Origin: Cruorifilaria tuberocauda
Lineage: Eukaryota > Nematoda > Chromadorea > Rhabditida > Onchocercidae
Direction of reading: 5' to 3'
Assembly: GCA_013365365.1 (NCBI GenBank)
Contig: JABVXU010000601.1
Location: 1 to 32,662, forward strand
Length of the DNA: 32,662 nt
Below are positions 1 to 10,230 of this stretch, piece by piece (within the stretch, counting starts at the first letter, position 1; every line of letters begins with the position of its first letter). A program made the position numbers and the translations under genes. Below the pieces are notes generated by a model that worked only from the letters and a program-made list of their open reading frames with translations, searched no databases and was not told the DNA's origin.

Positions 1-352
1 CGCAAAAATTATGATTAAATTAATTCCAAGAAGTTTATTTTCATTCATTCTATTCAATTATCTTATGAAAAATTAAAATAATTTCCACAACTTTTAATTA
101 CATTTTTGCACTAATAATTATGCTAATTACTCTTTTGCTAATTGTCTTCCTTTTTTCCGGTTTGCTTTTATCCTTAGTTGATTGAAAGCCGGAATGAATA
201 TTCCCGGTTTCCATCTTAAGTAATTTATATTCTGATATCAGTATTATTTCTCCAACAAATAATCATTAAAAATGTAAACCGTAATAAACTAAAATATAAA
301 CGGTTAAACGTTTTAATGCCCATTTTTATTTTAAACCGGAAAATAAACGGTT
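1..352. other. Non-coding AT-rich flank with AACGG/CCGTT motifs
   Basis: No gene seen. Between 200 and 355 there are several AAACGG or AAACCG copies, the last pair forming a 7-bp stem (TAAACCG/CGGTTTA around 331-353). Confidence 0.4.
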
Positions 353-362
353 TATTTAAATC

Positions 363-750
363 CTAAAAAATACACACATACACACACACACATCCACATA
401 CACACGTAGACATACGTACACACATACATACACGCACATAGATAGTACACACATACATAGTACACACATACATAGTACACACATACATACACGCACATAC
501 ATGGTACACACATACATACACGCACATAGTATACACATACATACACGCACATACGTATACATATAATACACATATACAAGCATACACATACACACAAACG
601 CATGCACATACATATATACATACACACACATACATACATGCACATACATACATATACATATATACACATATACATGCATACACATATACATAAACGCATA
701 CACGCGTATATATACATACACACACACATACAGACACATACAAATACAGC
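363..750. repeat. CA/TACA microsatellite with higher-order units
   Basis: Almost pure ACAC/ACATAC sequence. Between about 405 and 560 it is organised in longer near-identical units of the form GTACACACATACATA, some extended by CACGCACATA. Open frames across it on both strands consist of Met/Cys/Tyr/Val or His/Ile/Thr only and are repeat artefacts. Confidence 0.9.
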
Positions 751-754
751 TATT

Positions 755-1065
755 AATGACCTTTATACTAACTTGACCTTGCATCGATATGACAATTTTT
801 CACATAACAAGACTGAAAAAGATCCGAAAATCATTGTAGCAGTTCTCTGTATTTGATAAAAAAATAATCAACACTGATCTCACAAAATCATTAAGCATAA
901 TATGAATGATAATAATTAGCTCAAAGAAATTTAATTTTAATAAATTCTGTAATAAATCAAGAATGGCAAATGAAATATTACCGTCAATTTATTTAGCGCA
1001 TAGTCATTTAAATGAATGATGACCTTCGTTGAACTCTTTATATACATACCTGTATCACATAGAGA
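755..1065. other. Non-coding AT-rich spacer
   Basis: No gene, RNA or repeat recognised between the first CA array and the composite repeat. Confidence 0.5.
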
Positions 1066-1069
1066 CACA

Positions 1070-1700
1070 GATATTTAGACACGCACATGCATTCGCACAT
1101 GCAAATATACACGCATTCACATGCATGCAGACAGACACACACGCATACAAATACATATTGATATCAAAGCATATATAGCAGCAACGATTTGTATAAATAT
1201 AGAGGTCAATAACTTATTCTAATAAATATTTAACAATTAAAGGATTATATCTTATGTAGAATGAAATTATTATGCATTCATTAATTAAAAGGTACACACA
1301 CACACACACATACACACACACACGCACACGCATAAATGCACACACATACACGTACACACATACAAATACACATTGATAACAAAGCATATATAACAGGAAC
1401 ACATTCACATACATATATATACACATACACACATTCACACAAAAATGCATGCACACGTCCATATACACACACATAGATCCACATACACACGCATATATAC
1501 ATACACACACATACACGTACACACATACAAATACACATTGACAACAAAGCAGACATAACAGGAACGATTTATAGAAATATATTATAGAGGTCAATAACTT
1601 ATATTACAAAGGTCAATAACTTATTTCAATAAATATTTAACAATTAAAGGATTATATCTTGAATAAAACGAAATTGTTATACATTTATATTGAAAGGAAA
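1070..1700. repeat. Composite tandem repeat: CA array plus a 35-150 bp unique block, three copies
   Basis: The block starting CAAATACATATTGATA at 1148 recurs at 1363 (partial) and 1528. The first and third continue in parallel through AGAGGTCAATAACTTAT and TTAACAATTAAAGGATTATA (to about 1290 and 1695), and each block follows a CA-rich array. The third copy also contains an internal duplication of GGTCAATAACTTAT. Duplication of a CA array with its flank explains it. Confidence 0.8.
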
Positions 1701-1854
1701 CATATTGATAATAATTAATTATTTCATTAATAATTTTACTAAGTTAATGATAGCAACGATCAAAAATATATTTCAAATCCAATTGTTTTCGATAAAAATA
1801 TAAATTTAAATATAAAATAATCATTCATTAAAAGAAAAAAAAAATTTTTTTTTC

Positions 1855-2490
1855 ACTTATATTGATAACTGATATGTTGATAACTATATTGTCATTATCA
1901 TACTGATAACTGATACGCTACTATTGACAGCTATTATCTTATCAGTAGCTATTCTCTTATTAAAATTTTCAAATTTTCATAAAAAGAGTTTTAAAAGGAT
2001 TAAAAACAAAAAAGAACTAATAAATTTGAAAATTTCCACAAAAATTATATAATGTAAAGAAAAAAAAAACAAAATAAATTAAATGAATTATCATTGATCA
2101 TTAATCATTATTAGTTTTTTGTTATTTAAATACAAAATAAACATATCATTGTTATCATATCACTTTATCAGTAAATCACTAATTTTTATCACTAATTTTA
2201 TCAGTAATCGTTTTATCAGTAAATAAAAGGAAAGAAATCGATTTAAGTGATAATAATCAAATATTTGTTTTTAATCGATTTATAGTAGCATTTATAAGTA
2301 TTCAATACTTAATTTAATTAAAATATCATTGAATAATACTTAATAAATGAAATAATTATCATAACAAATATTTAATTAAATTTACTATCTCATCAATTAA
2401 TGATTAGTTTAATTCAATTCAAATATTATTAAGTATCAAGTTCAAGTGTTATCAAGTATTAAGTATCAGCTATCAGTATTCAACGATAAG
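1855..2490. promoter_or_regulatory. Cluster of GATA-type sites (ACTGATAA/TTATCAGT)
   Basis: Repeated ACTGATAW elements on both strands: 1868-1875, 1902-1909, 1938-1946 (ACTGATAAG on the minus strand), 2164-2172, 2197-2205 and 2212-2220, with further TGATAA and GATAAG copies to about 2490. This matches the site of nematode endoderm GATA factors such as ELT-2. There is no gene beside it in the window, so it may equally be an AT-rich simple-sequence effect. Confidence 0.35.
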
Positions 2491-2760
2491 AGAGAAAAAA
2501 AAATTTCTTCAAAAAAATGTATAAAGCGAAAAGTTTGAAAGCTATTAATGGAAGAAAAGAGAGAGTAAGTAAGAATCGATAGGAAAAGATTAGAGAGTGG
2601 GAGAATAATGATAGTTGACTATTTTTTGTCATTTATTTAATGCAGAGAAGAGATTGAGAGGATGAGGAAAGAGGGAGAGAAGAGGGAAGGGAAGGAGAAG
2701 AAGAGAAAGAGGAAGAATGCATAAAAAATGAAGAGGGAAGAGTGATTGAAAATGTTTTTC
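2491..2760. repeat. Purine-rich tract
   Basis: From about 2640 to 2745 the plus strand is nearly all A and G (GAGGAAAGAGGGAGAGAAG and similar). It is roughly complementary to the pyrimidine tract at 2910-3030, for example through AGGATGAGGAAA. Confidence 0.7.
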
Positions 2761-2904
2761 GTCTTTTTTATTTCCTAATTTAACGAAAAAAAAGGAAATC
2801 TTAAAAAATAATTTGAAATATTTACGTGTTGAAAAAAGGAAAATATAATATGAAATCAGTTGATTTAATTCAATTAATATTATTTGTTCCAATTAAATTT
2901 CAAA

Positions 2905-3032
2905 ATATTCCTCCTCTTCCTCCTTTTCCTCCTCTTCATCCTCCCTCTCCTCTTTTTCCTCATCCTTTCCCTCCTCTTCCTCTCATTCCTGCTCTTCTTC
3001 CTTTATTTCCCTTTCCTCTTTCTCTCCTATCA
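2905..3032. repeat. Pyrimidine-rich (CCTCTT) tract
   Basis: Plus strand of CCTCTTCCTCCTTTT-type sequence for about 125 bases. The apparent 79-codon frame through it (Pro/Leu/Phe only) is a composition artefact. Confidence 0.75.
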
Positions 3033-3124
3033 CCTTATATTTATAATTTAAGTTTTATTAAATAGAAAAAAAAACTCCTTAAAAAATACATAAGGAATAA
3101 AATATCTAAGCATATATTGAAGAT

Positions 3125-3127
<3 letters not shown>

Positions 3128-3181
<54 letters not shown>
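3128..3181. repeat. (GA)n dinucleotide microsatellite, about 27 units
   Basis: Uninterrupted GA repeat of about 54 bases ending at ATAAAC. Confidence 0.95.
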
Positions 3182-3184
<3 letters not shown>

Positions 3185-3219
3185 ACTTTTGTATTTTCGT
3201 CTTCCTCCTCCTTTTCTGT

Positions 3220-4615
3220 CCATATGATTTACTATTGATTTTTATCTCTTGTATCTCTAGATGATTATCTCTAGTTTTATCTCTTTTATGTCTCTATGTT
3301 TTACCATTGATTTTTTTTTTCCTTTTCTTCTATGTGACTTCCGTGACTTACAACTTTATCTTTTATACGTCTACGTGACTTACTACTCTATCTTTTGTAT
3401 GTCTACGTGATTTACCATTGACTTATCTGTAGTCTAAGTAAAGTATTTCTCTGTTCACATATCTTCTAACTAAGGGATTATGGTATTTGTTTGCCAGGCA
3501 GTATAATTTAATTCAAGCGAAGGCAATCTCATTAATTATACTTTACTAAATTGCGTGACTCAACCATTCCATTCTAATTCAGAATTTCAGACTTTGGAAT
3601 AATTATTTTAATTATTAATAATCAATTGGTATTGCTATTTATCATAATATTACCGCAAATCTTTCACAACGAATAAATAATCATTTTATGCATGTAAAAA
3701 GTAATGGCTAATATTTCATTCGGAAAAAACCCGAAAAAATTACAGTATAAAATTATTACACGATATTATATCATTGATTTTCATATATAATTCTAAAAAA
3801 TCGATCAGTTTTGGTCTTTTTCACTAATTTTTACCTTACCTATAGAACAAAATGTTGCTTAATCATCGTATTATCAGTTGTAATTTTTCCACTGATATTC
3901 CACTTATTTATCTCTTGTTCAAGTGATATTTCATTTATTACCTATTGTATGTCTACGTGATATTCTGTTCGTCTCTTACCGTATGCTTGCGTGATACTGT
4001 ATTCATTTCTTGCTATATTCTTGCGTGATCCTGTATTCATTCCTTACCGTATGCTTGAGGGATACTGTATTCATTTCTTACCGTATACTTGCATAATATT
4101 CTATTCATTTATCTCCTATATATCTATATGATTTATCACTATTTATCATATGTATATCTGCAAGATATACTATTTGTCCATCTCATGTATGTCTAAATTT
4201 TCATTAACTTACAAGCCTAAATAATTTTTATATCGTCTTACATAGAAAGTATATGCTACTTACTGTTACTTACTTATTACTTACTTTGACAGTTAGTCTT
4301 ATTATCAAATCAAGAAGCAATTTTTTCCAACTAAAAGTGGAATCTATGTTTTTGCCTAAATCTATCAAAACCCTTTATCAATCAATCAATCAGTCAATCA
4401 ATGAGAAATTCCTTTATCAACTCCATCAAACCCCTTATCAATTAATCAATAAGAAATTCCTCTATCAACTGTTACATTCTATCTCAACAAATATATTCTT
4501 ACAACAAATTACTGTTTGTGAATCACTAAATGGATTCTTCGGAAAATTTTTCACGATAATTTCTTTAATTGCATAATAATGTATGTCTACGTGACTTACT
4601 ACTTACTTTACAGTA
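3220..4615. repeat. Degenerate minisatellite around TATGTCTACGTGA
   Basis: TATGTCTACGTGA and variants recur at about 3367, 3398, 3946, 4180 and 4581. Between about 3990 and 4120 four neighbouring copies keep a 34-bp period of the type TTGCGTGATACTGTATTCAT plus TTCTTACCGTATGC. The rest is decayed AT-rich sequence with no coding exon seen. Confidence 0.7.
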
Positions 4616-5135
4616 ATTACAGTAACTACAATTTGTTATAATAAGTTACTGAAGAAAAATTACTTACAACTTTGAATAACAAACAGATTAAATATTTTAT
4701 GATAAAAATATCAATTATTTTAAAAGTGAAGAAAAATGCAAAAAAAAATTTTTTTAAAAATTATTTTACATATTAAGTTTTGCTTATAATTAATTAAACA
4801 AAAAAAAATTCCAAAAGAAAAGATGTTATATTATAAGAATTTAATCAATCAGTATATCTTGAAAGTACTGAATAACAAGAAAAAGAATCGATAATTCAAT
4901 AATTATAATTTTATTTTATTGAAATTATTTGCCATAAATTTGAGTGAACTATTCGAGAGTACAAATTTCCTACACAGTTGAAATTAAATGATTCTTTTAA
5001 ATTCTAAAATTGCAGCACTTAAACATTTTAAAAGTACTGAAATAGAAAAAGTTGAGAAAAAGTTTAAATGTTTGAAGAAAAAAATGTCTGCAAATAGAAA
5101 GTACATATACAATTTATTATTCACTTTTTCAATTT
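4616..5135. other. Non-coding AT-rich spacer
   Basis: No gene, RNA or clear repeat seen. The open frame entering the TG array from 4988 has no recognisable protein character. Confidence 0.5.
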
Positions 5136-5149
5136 TCTCTTATCGTTCA

Positions 5150-5645
5150 TGTATTCTATACGTGTCTATACGTGTGTATGTCCGTCTTTATATGTATATT
5201 GTAAGCATGCGTGTACGTGTGTGTGTGCATGCATGTATTTCTATATATATTGTATGCATATATAGGAGAAAGTATGTGTGCATAGTATGTGTACATGTAT
5301 ATGTGTATGTGCATGTGTATGTATGGACGCGTGTATGTATGGACACATGTCTGTATATATATATTATGTATATACATACGTGTATATGTACATACATATG
5401 TGTGCATGTGTGCGTGTATGTGCATGTATGGATACCTGCCTACATATATGTGTGTATATTGTATGCATGTGTGTGTCATTTGTGTGCACATGCGTATGTA
5501 TGTGTGTGTACGTATGTGGGTGTGCAGATGTATATGTGTGTATATGAGTGTGTGTCTTCATGTATATATACATTGTATGCATGTGTACGTGTGTGTGTGT
5601 GTGTGTGCGTGCGTGTGTGTGTGTGTGTGTGTGTATATGTATAGA
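5150..5645. repeat. TG/TATG microsatellite, orientation opposite to the first CA array
   Basis: About 500 bases of GTGTATGTATATG-type sequence ending in a purer (TG)n run at 5589-5633. It is close to a reverse-complement counterpart of the 363-750 and 1070-1550 arrays. Cys/Val/Tyr/Met-rich frames across it are artefacts. Confidence 0.9.
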
Positions 5646-5816
5646 TTGTTCTTAAGCCGATATATTTGAAAATGATTTAAGCAGCAAACAGGAAATGAAA
5701 GGGACGAAAAATTCCTCTTCGAAATTCTTTTCTAAATGAATCATGCAAATGAATTTATGATCAAAATGAAAGTGTTATTTGTATTACTGTTCAAATTTCA
5801 TCATCTAATATTAGCC

Positions 5817-7291
5817 TATACTGTTAAAATTTTTTACTGTAAAATTTTATGCAATGTATAGGATAAAAAATTTATTTTGTATGCTTAACAAAAATAGCAA
5901 TACAGTTACATCTTCAGGCTTTATCAATGTTATCGATATTACAGTACCTATGTGGAAATGGTAATTTGATAGTAAGGCTAATCGATATTACAGTATATCT
6001 ATGAGTAAATACTGTATGAGATAAGTGCACAAGTACTGTATGTATATACTGTTTGCATGTGATATGTAGTGAATACTGTATGTATGCGATATTAAAGATA
6101 TTCATAGATGCAAATAACTTTATTCATAAATAATCAAGAATTTATAACAATTATTCACAAGAATAACCAATATAACAGTTATTCACAGGCATTGTACTGC
6201 TCTAATTAAAGCCAAACGATAGTACAGTTCATCCAGCTACAGTACTTCATTGAAGCTACAGTATCTCTAACATTATGAATAATAGCGAATTATTTATTTG
6301 TTACTGTGATAGGATTAATCGATAAATTGATATATCTATCGAACTTCTCACTTTTCCTCGTTTGTATTTCAATCATGAAAAATTAATCTAATCATATAAT
6401 AAGGCATTTCTTCAACTAAAAAAATTTTAAGCATTATATAGGTTTAACAAAAGGTAATTTCGTCAATTATCCAAAATTAATTCACAAATGAGAGTTAAGG
6501 TATTACTTCAAAAACTATCAATAAGCATGCGATATGACAAGCCTTAAAAAGGATACTGTACATGCTAGTAATTTGAAGAAATTATTCTTAATTAATTATA
6601 CAAAAAATTTGACTGATTTTATTTAAATATCAATGATTATTGTTATGGTCTTGAATTTTTTCGCAAAAATTTCTATATTAAATAATTAAAAACGAAAAAG
6701 TGATTTTTGTTCTTTGTTCAGAATGATTTATTATTGCTAAAAATCTGTTTAATTTCGTTTAAACATGATTCATTTTTGAAAGAATTACCATTTTTTCCTT
6801 TTGCACCTCTGTAAGTTTCATGAAAAAGTAAAAAATGCGGAAGCAAAATTTTTATAATTGTTAAACTTATCAATGAATCACATAACGTTTATTGGAATAT
6901 CAACAGAAATTCAAATTACTGTATAATTATAATTTTTTCCGTCTTTGTACTTTGTAGTTTTGATAATTTAGGAAAGGGTAAAACAAAATGGTGATAAATA
7001 AATGTCGTTAATTATTGATGACATAATTGAATGGGAAAAATGCAATGATTACCTAAAATATGCTGCTAAGTAATTGGGATCTAAAGATATATATAATATC
7101 ACTAAAGATATATAATATTACAGTATCCAAAATAAAGTAGTCATGAATACTGATCAACGTACTGTACTCTCCAATAATAACCCAGAGTAATTCAAAGAGG
7201 TACTTTAAGGAATGTATCAATACTATCTTACAAAATTCGAAATATAGTATCAAAAATAAAAAACAAAGGGATGGACTACGGTCATACAGTA
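5817..7291. repeat. Field of dispersed TACTGTA/TACAGTA heptamers
   Basis: Fourteen exact copies counted by eye, at 5835, 5940, 5989, 6010, 6034, 6074, 6238, 6257, 6554, 6917, 7119, 7160, 7285 and nearby variants, in otherwise gene-free sequence. The heptamer is palindromic apart from its central base, so it reads the same on both strands. Confidence 0.6.
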
Positions 7292-7308
7292 TTCCAAAAT
7301 ACGGTATA

Positions 7309-7334
7309 CTTTCTCGTACTACCGTACGAGAAAG
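7309..7334. other. Perfect 11-bp hairpin
   Basis: CTTTCTCGTAC, loop TACC, GTACGAGAAAG. It lies at the right edge of the TACTGTA field. There is no U-run or neighbouring gene, so a terminator role is not supported. Confidence 0.6.
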
Positions 7335-7349
7335 ACTATGGATCAAATG

Positions 7350-10027
7350 AATCTATTACTCTGTATATATAATGCACTATCTAAAATAAAACAAAAATAA
7401 AGGCTGAAAAAAAAAGATCAAAGAGATATATCATCCAATAACGATTGAAAATTTTGCAGCAGCAAAAATGTTTTCGTCGGTCATATTTATCATTTCAAAT
7501 TTAAAAAAAAAAACACTATGATAAATTTAAAATTGTAAATAAAATTTAAGTACTAAAATAAATTGTGTCTGTCATCTTTCTTTTCGTTTTTTTTTCCCCA
7601 TTTCACTGTGAAATTATCTTTAATGGAAAAAAGAAAAGAAACAAATGATCGAATTTTCGGCAAAATTTCCTGCGAAATATTATCCCCCATTGTAAACTAT
7701 AATTTCCGAAATTGCTTTCAACCGGTTTTCCAACCGATTTCTATTTTGTATTATTCCAGCAAATCCCATTATACATTACGTAAAAAAGAGTGAAATAAAT
7801 AGCAAAATAATATTTTATTTTATTTTTCATTTCATTGCAAATAATTACATCAACAATTAAAAAAATTCTTTGCTTCCTTTTCTTTTTTTTTGTTTCATTG
7901 CTAAAGAAATGATATTTTAACGAAATTATAACTACAATTATTGAAATGTAATTTGAACACAAATGTTGTATTCTCTTTTTTGATTTCATTTTTTAAAATT
8001 AAATTTTAGTGATTTATTATTAATGTAGGATTCTATTGATTATTGCTGTGCGTGATAGATAAATTTATTTTAAAATATTTTTTCATTTATTTTTTCGAAA
8101 TTACTTTTCAAATTTTTTTCGGACCATTAAAACTTATATTGTTTCTCTTTTTTTTTTAATTTATTATTTTATATTTGATCATTTTCCTGCGTGTTTATTA
8201 TTACAAATAAAAAGATTTGTTAAATTTGTTCCGATTTGAAAGAAAAGACATGACGAAATCTTTTTCGAAAAAAAATGAACTGATTTGCTGGGCGGTTAAT
8301 GATTTGTGATGAAAGTCAAGACTGATTCAAGATAATGTCGAATATTTATATTCAAATATTCAAATATATAATTGCATCCGAAAAAATTGCTTCATAAAAA
8401 TATTTCAATTTATGATTAATTGAAGTATCAGATTTGAATTAATTTAATTTAAAGTGTACAAATCCTAATTTTGCTAATCAAGTCCGAAATTAATTTAATC
8501 AAAATCAAAGTTTAAAGCAGTAATTAAATTATATCTTCATTTAAATTACATCTAAGTTGAAAGAAAGAGTTGAGAAATAATATAACTTTTGTTTAAAAAG
8601 TAATACTTGACATATTTACACATTATCAATGATAACTTTTTGGCAATACAATTTAATGTGGATGACATTAAGGATGGCGAAGTATGAGTTAATTAAACGT
8701 CGATATCGTTAATTGTATTTTTTTATTCTTTCTCATCCACTTTTCCTGGATCTTTCCTCCTCTCTCTCCCCTCTTTTTTTTTTTTGATAAATTTTAAGCC
8801 AAAATTTAAATTTGCTTATTTTTAAGTAAAGAAAGAATTTATTTATAAAATTTGCATATCTTTCTACTAAAAAAAATCTTTCAAATTTACAACTGTACCA
8901 ATAATTTATTAATTTTATTTTAAATTGGCAATCAATTAAATTCACATTACTGAATGAGGTAAAAATTAATACGAAACTACGTTTTTCTTTTAAACAGTAT
9001 TTAAAAATTAATTGGAAATTTTATAATACAAAGAAGAAAATTTATAAAACTTATTCTCTTAAAATTTTTTTGCTATACTTTTATAATTAGTAACAATTTA
9101 TTAAGATAAATAAATGGAAAAAAACTTGAGCTATCAACTAATGAATATTAAATCTTAAATTCAAACTTTTCAATTGAATTTTTTCTTTTTAAATAATTTA
9201 TTTGACAAATACATAATTCTTCAGAATAATAGTAAATGCAATGAAAAAAAAGTTAAAATTTATTAAACTAATATTTCTTTGCTGAAAAATATATTAAATT
9301 AATAAATTTTAGTTTTAAATTGCTTTTTCCTAGGATATATATCATTACAATATTGTATTTTAGAGCTATTTATTTGAACACTGACCTGCTTTGCTGGTGA
9401 TTATAAACATTCTAATCGCTATTTGATCTATAGATCTAAATGATAAATAGACAACCTTTCCGCTGCTCACGAATGATACAGAATTTTATTATTTTTTACA
9501 GTAAATGCAACAGATATATCAGTGAGGAAACAAATTGTTTCCACGTACGATCGAAAACACTGTACAATATTTAGTAGATCACATCAGAGAGGATGGAAAA
9601 TTAATACTTGCACTAGGAAAAATAATATCAAAATGATAATTTACGCCTTCGATGAACGGAAAAGATAAATGAAGTACGATAGTACTGATAGTACGATGCA
9701 GTAATCATAAAATACACATTTCAATTAAGATAATTTCATGGTAAAAATGTGTCATATTTAATGTTTTGCAAGTACTATAGCGATCATTTCTTTCATCCCT
9801 TCTCCAGAAATTTCGGAAAAACATTCGAATAAATAAATGTCCTAAGCACCAACTGACATACTGTTCTATAATCTATCGACAAAAAATTAAACAATCATCA
9901 AGAAATAGTAATGACAAAATAAAAATGAACATTCATCGACATCAATCTCTTAACTTTCCGATTGAATAGCACAAATTATCAAATAATTAAGATGAGAATA
10001 AATCGATAATTAATATAACGTTTGTCA
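7350..10027. other. Non-coding AT-rich stretch
   Basis: No exon with recognisable protein similarity, no RNA gene and no array seen on either strand. A small perfect stem (GGAAACA, loop AAT, TGTTTCC) sits at 9526-9542. The left end of the CAP-H 3' UTR should lie near 10,000. Confidence 0.5.
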
Positions 10028-10033
10028 TTTATT
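10028..10033 (-). other. Candidate polyadenylation signal of the CAP-H gene
   Basis: AATAAA on the minus strand, about 200 bases past the stop codon at 10231-10233. This is the first canonical hexamer I noticed downstream; 3' end use is inferred. Confidence 0.4.
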
Positions 10034-10230
10034 GGAAAATTTTATTATCCTTCAAGCATAAGTAAATGCAGTTTAATTTTTGCGAATTTGAAAACAAAAA
10101 AGCCTAGTATACACACGATATTCACAACTTACTTAACCTAGCAAAGAATAAAGCTAAAAAATGAATATAGAGATTTCGAGTGAGTTTTCAAAAACTAATA
10201 ATAAACAACATATCAAAAAATTGAAAACTA

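Noticed and set aside
352..784. Several overlapping open frames of 80-140 codons in the CA array
   Set aside because: Composition is only Met/Cys/Val/Tyr or His/Ile/Thr, dictated by the dinucleotide repeat, and all frames are open together.
2826..3065. Pro/Leu/Phe-rich open frame
   Set aside because: Produced by the pyrimidine tract; no start context or splice sites support it.
4988..5644. 218-codon plus-strand open frame, the longest in the window
   Set aside because: Over two thirds of it is the TG microsatellite; the first part has no recognisable protein features and no neighbouring exons.
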